64,000 nucleotides of DNA from Lycium barbarum (lineage: Eukaryota; Streptophyta; Magnoliopsida; Solanales; Solanaceae). Shown here piece by piece: positions 19,619 through 31,737 of this stretch; positions within the stretch are counted from its first letter, which is position 1; each line of letters starts with the position of its first letter. The translations under genes were made by a program, and so were the position numbers. The notes under the pieces were generated by a model that saw only the letters and a list, made by a program, of their open reading frames with translations, was not told the origin of the DNA and did no database searches. Location of the stretch: NCBI RefSeq assembly GCF_019175385.1, contig NC_083346.1:83776543-83840542 (forward strand). The letters run 5' to 3'.

Positions 19619-20672
19619 TGTTACGCCCCAGAAAATTTCTTGTTATAAGGCTGCAGACGGCTTAATGTGAGCTCAAGGAGGAGAAAATATTATAAGTATA
19701 AAGGATGAAATTCTACTGTATTAGCATGAGGATAGCATGAGTATGATATTTGGAATTCGTACAATATCATTGGAATGATACGTTAAAAGATATATAGCCC
19801 TCGTAATCGTAAGCTGAGGTGGGGTCCACATGTCGAGATTTTATAAAGGACATATGACAAGTTATATGGATAATATTTGTGAAGTTAAACACAACTCAAG
19901 AAGGACCCTTGAGCCAAATCAAAGTGGAAGCCCTCCAAAAAGATGTGTTTAAGTTACGTTTTCGGGTGATCTGACTTCGGGAGGCCATAACCCCATCATT
20001 ATTTGGAAATTTGGGAACACTTCTAAAATAAAAGTTGTAGATAATTGAAATACCTTTCAAACCATAGGTCGTGAGCCTTCACACGACATAGGGATAAAAA
20101 GTTATGAACGTTTTAATGCAGCAAGGTCAAGCTGGGCAGTGGGCTCGGCCCAACCCGATTCCAAGTCGGGTCAGGCCCACTTCCCTTGCTATTTAAGGGA
20201 AATTTTCGTCACACCATAACAATGGTTGGGCATGACGGGCACTCGACTCTAATCAGAGTCGAGCGAACCCTTGGACATTCGCTCTATCAAAACCTGTCAT
20301 TTCAAAAACTTTTAAAACATGAAACTTTTTCAAATAGAAATCATTATCTTTATAACGATTATGAAAACTTTCAATCAAATAACTACTTTAAACCAATTGA
20401 AATCATCTAAAATACAGACTCTTTTAAAATCCATAAAGGACTCAACTGACATCACTTTGTCGACATCTCGACAAACATACCACAAGACACTGTCTGCAGA
20501 AGTCTCTAAGAAGTAAACTGAACATTATGAGTCAGGACAGGGCCCTGACATACCCATAATCATACATATCTATACATGACTCAGCACAGCTCCAGAATGA
20601 GGTGGAACTTGCCAATCCCAGCTGACGTCTAAGCATTCTAGCTATACACTTAACTTGCCAAACGATTTGGGG

Positions 20673-20731
20673 CTGCGGGCATGAACGCAGCGTCCCCAGG
20701 CAAAAGGACGTCAGTACGGACAATGTACTGA
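20673..20731 (-). other. Three-hairpin cassette, S1 copy 1
   Basis: Minus-strand stems: TCAGTAC / GTACTGA; CGTCC / GGACG; CTGCG with a CGCAG arm, as in R3. Confidence 0.72.
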
Positions 20732-21134
20732 GTATGTAAGGTGGTAACAAATCATAATCATAATTTGACTTAGGAGAGAAGAAATCACAATCTAACTCAA
20801 TACCTGCAGCCTTCGCTGGAAGAAACATAAATGTGCACACGAAGTCTCAAAATAATCTTTAAGTAAATTGTGAAATCCAACACATATGCCGCTTCCGACA
20901 TGTTAACAGAATGGTCCCTTCGGACAGCCGCTTCCGGCTAGTATCACAATAGTCCGTTCAGACGGCCGCTTCCGGCATAATAATGATGGCCCCTTCGGGC
21001 AGCCGCTTTCAGCTTAATAATGATGGCCCTTTCGGGCAGCACTCAGCACAGCTGCAGAATGAGGTGGAACTTGCCAATCCTAGCTGATGCCCAAGCATTC
21101 TAGCTATACACTTAACCTGCCAAACGATCTGGGG

Positions 21135-21193
21135 CTGCGGGCATGAACGCAGCGTCCCCAAGCAAAAGGATGTCAGTACAGACAATGTACTGA
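21135..21193 (-). other. Three-hairpin cassette, S1 copy 2
   Basis: Duplicate of the cassette at 20673. Hairpin 1 has one altered pair (TCAGTAC with GTACTGA adjoining a changed loop), hairpin 2 reads CATCC / GGACG with one wobble-like mismatch, and hairpin 3 is intact. Confidence 0.68.
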
Positions 21194-24100
21194 GCATGTA
21201 AGGTGGTAACAAGTCATAATCATAATTTGACTTAGGAGAGAAGAAATCGCAACCTAACTCAATACATGCAGCCTTCGCTGGAAGAAACATAAATGTGCAC
21301 ACGAAGTCTCAAAATAATCTTTAAGTTAATAATGCAATCCAACACATATGCCGCTTCCGACATCTTAACAGAATAGTCCCTTCGAATAGCCGCTTCCGGC
21401 TAGTATCACAATAGTCCTTTCGGACGGCCGCTTCCGGCATAATAATGATGGCCCCTTCGGGCAGCCGCTTCCGGCTTAATAACGATGGCCCCTTCGGGTA
21501 GCCGCTTCCGGCTTAATAACGATGGCCCCTTCGAGCAGCCGCTTCCGGCTTAATAACAACTCAAACTCAATACACAAATATCAATTTCAATTCATATCAT
21601 AAGTCACTAATCAAGTCATCACAATCCAGTTATTAGCCTTAGTCTTTCATAAGAAGTTATCAAATTTGTATCTCACTAGACTTAGGAGGACATTCTTCCA
21701 GGTTTAAGGGTAGAATTGTTATCAGATTCTTACTACTTATATTCTACTCAATTTCATCTTATTGACCTACCCAAATAATAAGTGATCATATCAATACAAA
21801 GGGATGATACTATGGAATGTGACATAAATCCTAAGTGAAATGAAGTAGTAAAATCTCGCACCCCCTTCGGAATGGTTTTGAAAATCAAACTTTATGTTTC
21901 CTTTAGTATAAAACTCATTTCCTCGAAATCATTAGTAAAACCATATACACAACTCAACTTGGCACCTTATGGGTGTTCTCTTTGGAACAGAATAGGAATA
22001 CAATATCAATAAGCCATCACAAGAAACATTTAGACCTTATTCGTCTAAGAATGGAATCATATGGAGTACATGTAGAATGAATACCAGCAAGAATCATGCC
22101 AAAGGAAGAAAGGTTTGCCTTACATACCTTGTCGCTTACGTGATTAGCTTAACTTATGCTTCCAAACACTGGCCAATATACAATCAAGGTAAAGGAAACG
22201 GTAGAGAACTTGAAAGAGGTTCATATACTTCTCTAAGCTTGTAATTAACTTCCGTAAATTCGGGCAGGATTTTCCCTGAAATCTTCCGTAATTCCAATTC
22301 AATTTAACAACGCAATCAGCAACCAACAACAACAACAACCATCTCATATAAGCCTCTTTAAACTCAAAGCATCAACTCCCAAAGATATACACCAAAACAG
22401 CCCAGTATACGCTTTGTATACGATATCTACATTCACTTTATTCTCCCAAATTCAAGAACACCAACTTATCAACAACAAAAACAACAATATCAACAATCAT
22501 TTTATATCAATATACAACTAATTCTATCCATTTAATCATACCAAAATAGACCCCAACTTATTTGATATCCAAAAATGATAACTGAACTTTCAATGTCATT
22601 TTCTCTATTGTAGCCCTTCAAATATATCAATGATCATGATAAGAACATCATTAACATTTTACAAATACCTTATATGAGCAGCCACCATGAAACCAACATC
22701 CCCCAAGTTCAACGTTTTGCTTAAAAAGACGGCAAAAACTTGTACGACACTTTACTCTTCACGAGCCTCGGAATTCGGAACCTCGAACTTGATCAAAACT
22801 TGGTTTCTCTCTCTAAGGGCTCTCTTCCCTCTCTCTAAAATATTCTGGATCTTTTGCTATGAAAATGAGGCAGATAAGGGTGAAAATTTGCCTTAAACAG
22901 CAAGGGAAGTGGGCCTGACCCGACTTGGAGTCGGGTTGGGCCGAGCCCACTGCCCAGCTTGACCTTTCTGCCTTAAAACGTCCATAAATTTTTATCCCTA
23001 TATCTCATGAAGGCCCACGACATATGGTTGGAAAGCTAATTCAATTATCTACAACTTTAATATTTGGCGTTTTCCCCAATTCCCAAAAAATGATGGGGTT
23101 ATGGCCTCCCGAAGTCATATCACCCAAAAACGTAACTTAAAAACATCTTTTTGGAGGGCTTACACTTGGATTTGGCTCAAGGGTCCTTCTTGAGTTGTAT
23201 TTAACTTGACACATACCATTCATATAACTTTTCATATGTCCTTTATAAAAACCCAATCATGTGGGCCCCACCTCAGCTTACGGTTACGAGGGCTATATAT
23301 CTTTTAACGTATCATTCCAATCATATTGTACGAATTTCAAATATCATACTCATGCTATCCCCATGCTAATACAGTAGAATTGCATCCTTTATACTTGTAA
23401 TATTTGCTCCTCCTTAAGCTCACATTAAGCCCTCTGCAGACTTAGTAACGCGAAATTTTCTAGGGTGTAACACTTATCTGTCTCAGTTTTCATACCAAAG
23501 GTCCAGAATATTTTAGATAGAGAGAGAGGAGAGTTAGAGAGAGAAAGTGGAGAATTGATCATGTTCGAGGTCCCGAATTCCGAGGCTCGTGAAGAGTAAA
23601 GTGTAGTACAAGTTGTTGCCGTCGTTTTAAGCTAAAAATTGAACTTGGGGGATGTTGTTTTCGTGGTGGCTTCTCATATAAGGTATGTTTAAGATTTTAA
23701 TGATGTTATTACCCTGATCATTGATAGAATTAATAGGTTAGAATAGAGAAAATGACATTGAAAGTTCGGTTATAATTTTTGGATATCAAATGACTTGGGG
23801 GCTATTTTGGTATGATTAAATGGATAGGATTAGTTGGATATTGATATAAAATAATTGTTGATACTGTTGTTGATGTTGTTGATAAGTTGCTGTTCTTGAA
23901 TTTGGGAGAATAAAGTGTATGAAGATATCATATACAAAGCGTATACCGGGCCGTTTTGGTGTATATCCTTGGGAGTTGATACTTTGAGTTTAAAAAGGCT
24001 TATATAAGATGGTTCTTGTTGTTGTTAATTTAGCAGAATTGGATTCTTGGGGTTGTCGAGTTTATAAAGGAAATGCTGTCGAAATTCCGTTAGAAATAAA

Positions 24101-24746
24101 GATAAGTTTAAGGGATTGATTATAAGGATATATATTGGATTGATTGTTGGTAAATTGGTATTGTTGATAGATTAGCATGACCCGAAGATGGGCTGTGGTT
24201 AGCTGGAAAGCGACAAAGGTATGTAAGGCAAACCTTTCTTCCTTTGGCATGATTCTTGTTGCTATTTATTCTATATGTACTCCATATGATTCCATTCTTA
24301 GACGAGTAAGGCCTAAATGTTTCTTGTTGTCACGAACCGGCTAGGAGCCGCGACGGGTACCGGGGGATAACCACCGAGCACCGCTCGTTCTACTACTCAA
24401 CATGCTCATTAACTACTCTTTTATTGATTTTTATACTCAAATCATAAGAAAGTCATGTTTCATTCGTGAACATAAATAGTTTCATATACATAAGCCCATT
24501 AGGCTATCAAAATAATATATATAATTATACCATATTGACCCTGTCAGACCACATAACCCAGACTATGTATCTACGAGCCGCTACTGGAGTGCTAGACATA
24601 GGACGGGACAAGACCCCGTCATGCCCAAAATACATATACATGAATGTACACAAAAGAATAATCATAAGCACCTCCAGAACAATGGAGTGCTCTCTAATCA
24701 GCTACTGGCTTCTATGAGTCCAGATCAAGCTCACCTCCCTGTCTAC

Positions 24747-24805
24747 CTGTGGGCATGAACACAGCGTCCAAAGAAAAATGGACGTCAGTACGAACATTGT
24801 ACTGA
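24747..24805 (-). other. Three-hairpin cassette, S2
   Basis: Minus-strand stems: TCAGTAC / GTACTGA with 7-nt loop; CGTCC / GGACG with 10-nt loop; CTGTG / CACAG with loop TTCATGCC. Compared with CTGCG / CGCAG elsewhere, one C-G pair has become T-A. Confidence 0.75.
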
Positions 24806-24987
24806 GTATGTAAGACAGGAATGAAATAAATATAATTGAAGAATCATAAACCGTAGGAGAAAGATATAACCTGCATGAATTTTATAGGTGAATACATCTC
24901 ATACATATATCGTACACTTATATAATCATAGTGCAAGTATCATCATAGCATATGTGTGTCATCGCATCATCATCAGGTGTCATCATA

Positions 24988-24989
<2 letters not shown>

Positions 24990-25058
<69 letters not shown>

Positions 25059-25080
25059 CGCATCATCATCATCATCATCT
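24990..25080. repeat. TA dinucleotide run followed by CAT repeats
   Basis: About 67 bp of alternating TA (24990-25056) followed by a short ATC/CAT trinucleotide run to about 25080, within S2. Reading frames through it encode only Ile-Tyr repeats and are not genes. Confidence 0.95.
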
Positions 25081-25094
25081 TCGTTAACCCGCGT

Positions 25095-25375
25095 CCGGGT
25101 AACCATCATAAGCAGCCCGCATTAGTGGTGACATGTCCGTCCATTTAGGCGCGGTGGAATCATAAGCAGCCCGCATTAGCGGTGACATGTACGACCATTT
25201 AAGCACGGTGGAATCATAAGCAGCCCGCATTAGCGGTGATATGTCCGGCCATTTAGGCGCGGTGGAATCATAAGCAGCCCGCATTAGCGATGACATGTCC
25301 GACCATTTAGGCGCTGTGGAATCATAAGCAGCCCGCATTAGCGGTGACATGTCCGGCCATTTAGGCGCGGTTGAA
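25095..25375 (-). repeat. 54-bp tandem repeat in S2
   Basis: Five units of about 54 bp share AGCAGCCCGCATTAGCGGTG, ACATGTCCG and CATTTAGGCGCGGTGGAATC. Because the unit length is divisible by three, a spurious repeated reading frame appears on the minus strand. The array sits between the donor-like motif (about 25878) and the hairpin cassette. Confidence 0.88.
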
Positions 25376-26639
25376 TCATATCGTCATATAGTCAATCATA
25401 GCCCATCATTATTACACATCTCATTAACATATCACAATCTTATCATAGCTCGGCATTTTCATACATAACATAAGCATTTTATAGGCTAGCATTATTAATC
25501 ATCTTGTAGACATATCGTGACTTAGCATCACTTCACATTTATCATTAGGAGCATACATTAGACTTTGAAGGCAACCATGACTATGTCGGGGTGACGTAAG
25601 GTCGTGAACCCCCGATTATATTATGAGCATTTAAGAGTATTCTGCCCCACGTTGAAGGAAATAATGTATAAGGTGAGTGTTAACAATAATGACATCATTA
25701 ACGTTATAGGATCATCACATCATGAACCCTAGAATCTCTATACTTCAACTCATCATCATCGTTATCATGCTTGTATGTAGTTTGGTATATCTACGGACTC
25801 ATAAGCTCTATCATACTGGAGAATCATAGAAAACTTGAAAGATTCATGCCTTTGAAGGAAGGGATTAGCCTTACATACCTTTGACGTTTAACTAAGCTAT
25901 CGCTTGCTTGTTCTTCTTTAATACACACGTTCTACCTTCAAGAGAATTTATATCGTCATTAGCTAAGCAATTATAAGAACGGGCTTTCTAAAGCTAGGGA
26001 AAATTGGGCAGCATTTCCTTTGTTTATACTACTTTTTCCATATTCTATTTCAACTCCCAAACGCTCACAACAACATTCATAATATAGCAATCAACAATCA
26101 TCATTTATATACATTGACCACAATCCACCGTTTCTCTTCAATTTCTCCACATTTATGGTTATAGCTTACTATCGCGTTTCCTTGTATATAATACTTATTT
26201 CATGGTCTAAATGTCATTTATAACGTATTCATAATCACAACACCCCAACATTTATGATTCAATCCAACTACCATCCAAACATGACACTATTCACTCATTA
26301 CTGACCCACTTCCTATGTCTTTCTACAATTCAAGTATCTTAACCTTTCAATACCTTAAAAAACATGGTTTAGTCATGAAACTTACCTTAGATGATGGTTG
26401 AACAAGTATTGAGTGGAGTTTCTCCTCTAGCACCAAAACCCTACTTCACCTCCCTTGGGTTTTTCTTGATTTGGATGAACTTTAGTGTGATTCTTACATT
26501 TGATTTCGTGGGTCTCATGTAGTTGACCACTAATTTCCATTGAATTCTTGTAGTTGAAGAGTAGATAGGGTTCTAGATGTTTCTTGAGGTGTGGAGAGTG
26601 GAAGTGAATGGGAAATGAAATGAAAAAGGTCCCTTATAC

Positions 26640-26830
26640 TTAAACTTAAAAAGCTGGCCGACCATGTTATACGGACCAACATACGGTCTGTACTATTTAT
26701 ACGAACCGTATGTGTGGCCGTATGTTTGTTCCAGTAGCTGCTTCCCTTCTTGGCCAATTATACGGTCCAACATACGGCTGGTACAATTTATACGGTCAGT
26801 AGGTTGGGCCGTATAATGCCCAGTGGTTCC
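26640..26830 (-). promoter_or_regulatory. Palindrome array and TATA-like promoter in S2
   Basis: Several variants of ATACGGNCCGTA and CATACGGTCTGTA occur, followed on the minus strand by TATAAGGGACC. Related arrangements occur in R1, R5 and R8. Confidence 0.5.
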
Positions 26831-27958
26831 GTTTTCGTTCTCGTCGATTCGTTTGATCTCCGATCCTTATGGAACCTTCTTAACACTTGTTTAGAAAATC
26901 AATATAAATCTAATGGATGTTATCACATGTCTTTAAGACATCATTATGCCATCATTAACTCGTCGTCCAAAATTCCTACCCGATACATAACATATCCTTT
27001 ACTTCCTTCGTCAAACTTCTTTCTTTGCGTCTATCGTCTTCGAGTCTCGATTAAGATCATAAAATGATATCTCTTACTTATAGAATCATCATGTATTTCG
27101 TGCCCCTTCGCTAGCTTATTCACTGTACGCTAACGGGGAAAATTTCCAAGGTGTAACACTTGTGATGGCTTATTGATATTGTACTCCTATTCTGTTCTAA
27201 ACGGAACACCCATAAGGTGCCAAGTTGAGTTGTGTACATGGTTTTACTAACGATTTCAAGGAAATTAGTTTTATACTAAAGGAAACATAAAGTTTAATTT
27301 TCAAAACCACTCCGAAGGGGGTGCGAGATTTTACTACTTCATTTCATTGATGATTTATGTTTACATTCCATAGTATCATCCCTTTGTATTGATATGATCA
27401 TTTATTTTTGAGTAGGGCAATACGATGAAATTGAGTAGGATATAAGTAGTAAGAATTTCATAACAATTCTACCCTCAAACCTGGAAGTATGTCCTCCTAA
27501 GTCTAGTGAGATACAAATTTGATAACTTATAAAGACTAAGGCTAATTACTAGATTGTGATGAATTGATTAGTGACTTATGATATAACTTGAAATTGATAT
27601 TTTTGGATTGAGTTTGTGTTGATATGATTATGATATTAAGCCGGAAGCGGCTGCCCGAAGGGGCCATCATTATTAAGCCGGAAGCGGCTGCCTGAAGGGG
27701 CCATCATTATTATGCCGGAAGCGGCCGTCCGAAGGGACTACTGTCATACTAGCCGGAAGCGGCTGTTCGAAGGGACCATTCTGTTAACATGTCAGAAGCG
27801 GCATGTGTGGTGGATTGCATTATTTACTTAAAGATTGTTTTGAGACTTCGTGTGCACATTTATGTTTCTTCTAGCGAAGGCTGCAAGTATTGAGTTAGAT
27901 TGTGATTTCTTCTCTCCTAAATCAAATTTTGATTATGATTTGTTACCACCTTACATAC

Positions 27959-28017
27959 TCAGTACATTGTCCGTACTGACGTCTTTTTGCCTGGGGACAC
28001 TACGTTCATGCCAGCAG
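27959..28017 (+). other. Three-hairpin cassette, R3 3' LTR
   Basis: Hairpin 1 intact. In hairpin 2 the right arm is GGACA rather than GGACG. Hairpin 3 is weakened (CTACG / AGCAG). The decay suggests no selection on this inserted copy. Confidence 0.65.
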
Positions 28018-28484
28018 CCCCAGATTGTTTGGCAGGTTAAATGTATAGCTAGGATGCTTGGACGTCAGCTGGGATTGGCAAGTTCCACCTCATTCTGGAG
28101 CTGTGCTGAGTCATGTATCGATATGTATGATTATGGGTATGTCAGGGCCCTGTCCTGACTCATAATGTTCAGTTTACTTCTTAGAGACTTCTGCAGACAG
28201 TGTCCTGTGGTATGTTTGTCGCGATATCGATAAAGTGATGTTAGTTGAGTCCTTTGTGGATTTTAAAAGAGTATGTATTTTAGATGATTTCAGTTGGTTT
28301 AAAGTACTTGTTTGATTGAAAGTTTTCATAATCATTATAAAGATAATGATTCCTATTTGGAAAGGTTTTATATTCTTAGAAGTTTTTGAAATGATAGGAT
28401 TTGATAGAGCGAATGTCTAAAGGTTCGCTCGACTCTGATAAGAGTTGGGTGCCCGTCATGCCCTACCATTGTTAGGGTGTGACA

Positions 28485-29395
28485 GTTATCATGTGCTTAT
28501 CTTAAGCCTTTAAGTTAACTCTTCGTAGAATCTGCCAAAATTTTGGCAGTACCTCCCCTGTTTATATCCCTAGCCCGAAATCACAGTTACCAACAACCAA
28601 CAACGACAACATCATCACTAACATCAACATACTCCATAAGACATCTGATATGATGTTTATCTGATTTTTTAACCAACTACTCCATTATACAGCTATTTAA
28701 TCGCTCTATTTCTGCAAGTAAACCTAAAACAATATCAATAGGGAGGGATTCATACCTTATTCTTACTAGGACTGCAATATCTTCAGTGTTCGCCCAGAAT
28801 CCAAACCGAATCCATCGCAAAACAAGACTACAATCACAACCACGCGCTATCCGGACCTAAAGTAATATTCCGCCACTTGAAAATTTCTCACTTTTTGATA
28901 CCTTCACTCCCTTTTCTGATTTTTGATTTTTTTGGGACAAAATCTGCTGAAAAAAAGGGGTCAAATTCGGGTTGGGTCACTGTAGCAAGTCGGTTATTGT
29001 AGCACGTGGCCGAATTTGTAACGTCCATAATTCTCTACTCCGATGTCTTATCTATGAGAGGTTTGTTGTGTTGGAAACTAGACTCGACGAACTTCGTTTT
29101 AGGTTTTTTTTTTCACTTCAAAACACTTCATATGCTAAGAGATATTCGTCCCTCAAGTTTGACCAAAATTTTCACACAAAACTTCACCCATCCTTTCTGC
29201 AAAGTCGTACTACTCGATTTCTTCCACTCATTTCCTTATAGAACCTTCCTATATACCTTATATACATCCTTCACTCATTAAATATACTTAATAATGCTTG
29301 CTCCTTACATTCCAAAGTGGTTTTACTTAATCATAACTCAACGTACTTATGTTTCAAATTTGATAAGTGCTTCTTCGAAGATACAGAGTGTTACA
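28485..29395 (-). repeat. R2 5' LTR, 5' half
   Basis: Continues 15709 after the GTTAT duplication. On the minus strand it begins TGTAACACTCTGTATC at 29395. It contains a GTTGGAAACTAGACTCGACGAAC block also seen in S3 (about 35230-35258), so the two LTR families are related. No gene seen. Confidence 0.85.
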
Positions 29396-29396
29396 G

Positions 29397-31690
29397 TTTA
29401 TTGATGATTTATTGATGTATTCCAAGAGTAGAAAGGAGCATGAGAGCCATCTTCGCACTGTACTTGGGTTGTTGAACAAGAATAGTTTGTTCGCTAATTT
29501 TTTGAAATGCAAATTTTGGTTGGAGTCTATGGTGTTCTTGGGCCACGTTATGTCTAAGAATGAGATTATGGTTGATCCTTAGAAGATTGAGGTTGTGAGG
29601 GGTCTGGCGAGGCCTACTACTATAATCGAGATTCGTAGTTTCGTGGGTTTGGCCAACTGCTACTATCGATTTATGAAGGGTTTTGCTTCTATTGTTTTGT
29701 CATTGACTAGATTGACTCAGAATTATGTTCCCTTCTAGTGGTCCAAAGAATGTGAGAAGAGCTTTTAAAAGCTTAAGACCATTTTGACTTAAGCCCCGAT
29801 TCTTGCATTACCCTTGGAGGGTAAGGATTTCACAGTTTGTTGTGATGCATCCCGTGTGGGTTTGGGTGCTATTTTGATGTAGGAGGGTAGAGTCATAGCC
29901 TATTCTTCCGTCAGTTAAAGATCCATGAGAGGAATTACCCTACCCATGATTTGGAGTTATTAGTTGTGGTCTTCGCTATGAAGATCTGGAGGTATTACTT
30001 GTATGGTGTCCATTGTGAGGTTTTCACCGACCACCGTAGCCTTCAGCACGTGTTTACCCAGAGAGATCTTAATTCCAGGCAGCGCTGATGGATGGAGCTC
30101 CTGAAGGACTATGACATCTCTATTCTTTATCATTCAGGGAAAGCCAATTTTGTTGCTGATACCTTCAGTCGCAAGGCCGTGCGTATGGGTAGTTTAGCCC
30201 GTTTGGTTGTTTCCAAGCGTTAGTTAGCCATGGAGGTTCAGACTCTTGCCAATAGTTTCGTTCGTCTTGATATTTCAGCCCCAGGCAGAGTTTTAGCTTG
30301 TGTAGACGCGATATCATCCTTGCTAGATCAGATCAGGACTCATCAGTTTGAAGATGATTAGTTGAGAAAGATTCGAGATAAGGTTCTGAGGGGTGTGGCC
30401 AAGGAGGCCATGATGGATTCTGAGGATACTTTGAGGATTAAGAGGCGCGTGTATGTTCCTCGTGTTGGTGACTTGATCCATTTGATTTTGATCGAGGCCC
30501 ATAACTCTCGATAATCCATTCATTCAGGGGCGATTAAGATGTATCGGGACTTGCGGAAGCATTACTACTGGCGCCGTATGAAGAGGGATAATGCCGATTT
30601 TGTGGCTAAGTGTGGTAATTGTTAGCATGTTAAGTATGAGCATCAGCGATCTGGTGGTGTACTTCAGAGGATGCCCAGTCTCGAGTGGAAGTGGGAGAGG
30701 ATTGCCATCGATTTCATTGTGGGTCTTCCGAAGACCCTGGGTAAGTTTGATTCGAATTTGGTGATAGTTGATTAGTTTACTAAGTCCCCTAATTTCATTC
30801 CAGTTCAGGTTTCTTATTAGAAAGTTAGCCAAGGTGTACATTCGTGATATTATGAGATAGCATGGGGTTCCCATTTCCATCATATCTAATCGGGGTACTA
30901 TCTTCACTTCCCATTTCTGGAGAGCTTTTCATGATGAGTTGGGTACTCGAGTAGATCTTAGTACAACTTTCCACCCCCAGACCGATGGGCAGTCCGAGCG
31001 GACCATTCAAACGCTCGAGGATATGTTGAGGGCTTGTGTTATATACTTTGGTGGTCATTAGGAATAGTACTTGCCGTTGGCAGAGTTTGCGTATAACAAC
31101 AGTTATCACTTGAGTATCCACATATCACCTTTTGAGGCTTTGTATGGTAGAAGATGTCGGTCTCCGGTTGGTTGGCTTGATGCATTTGAGGTCTGACCTT
31201 AGGGTATAGATCTGTTGAGAGAGTCTCTTGAGAAGGTGAGGGTCATTTAGGCCGAGCTTTTGGTAGCTCAAAGTCGACAGAAGATGTATGCAGACCGGAA
31301 GGTCTGAGATTTAGAGTTATTGGTGATCAGGTTCTATTGAAGTTTTCACAGATGAAGGGTGTTATGAGATTTGGGAAGAGAGGTAAGTTGAGTTCGAGGT
31401 ATATTGGGCCATTTGAGATCCTTGATTGTGTGGGCGATGTTGTTTATGAGTTGGCCTTGCCTAGCGGGCGTTCATCCAGTTTTTCATGTGTCTATGCTGA
31501 AGAAATATCATGCCGATGGTACTTAAATTGTTCGTTGGGACTCGGTATTTCTTAATGAGAATTTAACTTTTGAGAAGGTGCCTATTGCGATTTTGGATAG
31601 GCAGGTTCGAAAGTTGAGGTCTAAGGAGATTGCGTCAGTAAAGGTGCAATAGAAGCATCGTCCTGTTGAGTATGCGTAGCCGATATCCTC
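29397..31690 (+). pseudogene. R4 pol remnant: RT, RNase H, integrase, chromodomain
   Basis: Starts directly with the RT catalytic FIDDLLMYSKS motif, where R2 cuts in. It continues KCKFWLESMVFLGHVMS, a TAG, then RNase H CCDASRVGLG (about 29840), FTDHRSLQH (about 30028) and YHSGKANFVADTFSR. The integrase zinc region has CGNC near 30614, with core motifs IAIDFIVGLPK (30708) and [19 protein letters not shown] (30985-31035). The C-terminus shows GVMRFGKRGKLSSRYIGPFEI (about 31357-31410) and VAILDRQ-like chromodomain remnants. At least a dozen stops and several frame shifts. It resembles R1 but is clearly a different, older lineage. Confidence 0.85.
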
Positions 31691-31737
31691 AGTTGTTTAC
31701 CGATTCAGGTACTTCTCCGTTCCTTTCTCTCTTCGTT

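Larger units (their letters stand above)
20579..21502 (-). repeat. 462-bp tandem duplication inside S1
   Basis: ACTCAGCACAGCT at 20579 recurs at 21041, and the following bases, including the hairpin cassette and the GCAGCCGCTTCCGGC array, repeat with few differences. The junction at 21040 falls within an array unit (GGGCAGC). It gives S1 two hairpin cassettes, at 20673-20731 and 21135-21193. Confidence 0.85.
20207..23472 (-). mobile_element. S1: inverted solo LTR of the R3 family with internal duplication
   Basis: On the minus strand it starts TGTTACACCCTAG at 23472 and ends at 20207 with GTGTGACG, where the last A has mutated. It is an inverted copy of the R3 LTR inserted into an R3 LTR. 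No clear TSD is seen: ATTTT lies on the left and CTTAT on the right, and about four target bases (TAGC) seem lost compared with the intact LTR. It is longer than its relatives because of a 462-bp tandem duplication. Confidence 0.82.
24328..27158 (-). mobile_element. S2: solo LTR
   Basis: A 2831-bp LTR with TG...CA ends (TGTCACGAACC at the left, GTGTAACA at the right on the plus strand), flanked by perfect CTTGT duplications (24323-24327 and 27159-27163). No internal region remains, as expected after recombination between two LTRs. It belongs to the family of the R5 LTR: both share the palindrome region, the TATAAGGG-like promoter and the TGTCACG end. Confidence 0.93.
15710..28484 (+). mobile_element. 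R3: non-autonomous LTR retrotransposon with 1.13 kb non-coding interior
   Basis: Flanked by perfect GTTAT duplications (15705-15709 and 28485-28489). 5' LTR 15710-18484, interior 18485-19618, 3' LTR 19619-28484 interrupted by S1 and S2. Once those are removed the 3' LTR is close in length to the 2775-bp 5' LTR. The interior has a primer-binding site, leader hairpin, pre-PPT hairpin and purine-rich tract but no gag-pol coding sequence. It is thus a passenger element that needs proteins from an autonomous relative. It lies in the R2 LTR. Confidence 0.92.
19619..28484 (+). repeat. R3 3' LTR, split by S1 and S2
   Basis: LTR pieces are 19619-20206, 23473-24327 and 27159-28484 (27159-27163 being the S2 duplication). 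They follow the 5' LTR base for base apart from scattered differences, including the palindromic promoter region, tandem array (27635-27810) and hairpin cassette (27959-28017). Ends GTGTGACA at 28484. Confidence 0.9.
1..29395 (-). mobile_element. R2: Ty3/gypsy chromovirus-type element, interrupted by R1 and R3
   Basis: A minus-strand LTR retrotransposon that runs off the left edge. Its integrase is split: one part lies at 1-496, the rest resumes at 10635, directly after R1. Reading leftward from 29395 come the 5' LTR (28485-29395 plus 14591-15709), primer-binding site, leader, gag, protease, RT, RNase H and integrase. The 3' LTR is outside the window. R1 is flanked by TAAGA on the left and TATGA on the right, a 5-bp TSD with one change; R3 is flanked by perfect GTTAT. 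The right end abuts RT codons of R4, with GTTTA as the probable TSD. Reading frames are broken by stops and shifts, so the element is dead. The boundary calls rest on TG...CA ends and on the continuity of coding sequence across the insertions. Confidence 0.88.

Noticed and set aside
24888..25350. Reading frames with Ile-Tyr runs and an 18-residue repeated peptide
   Set aside because: They are translations of a TA run and of a 54-bp tandem repeat inside solo LTR S2; no start context or family likeness.
25095..25375. Possible CRISPR array
   Set aside because: Units are contiguous 54-bp tandem copies without unique spacers, in a plant LTR.
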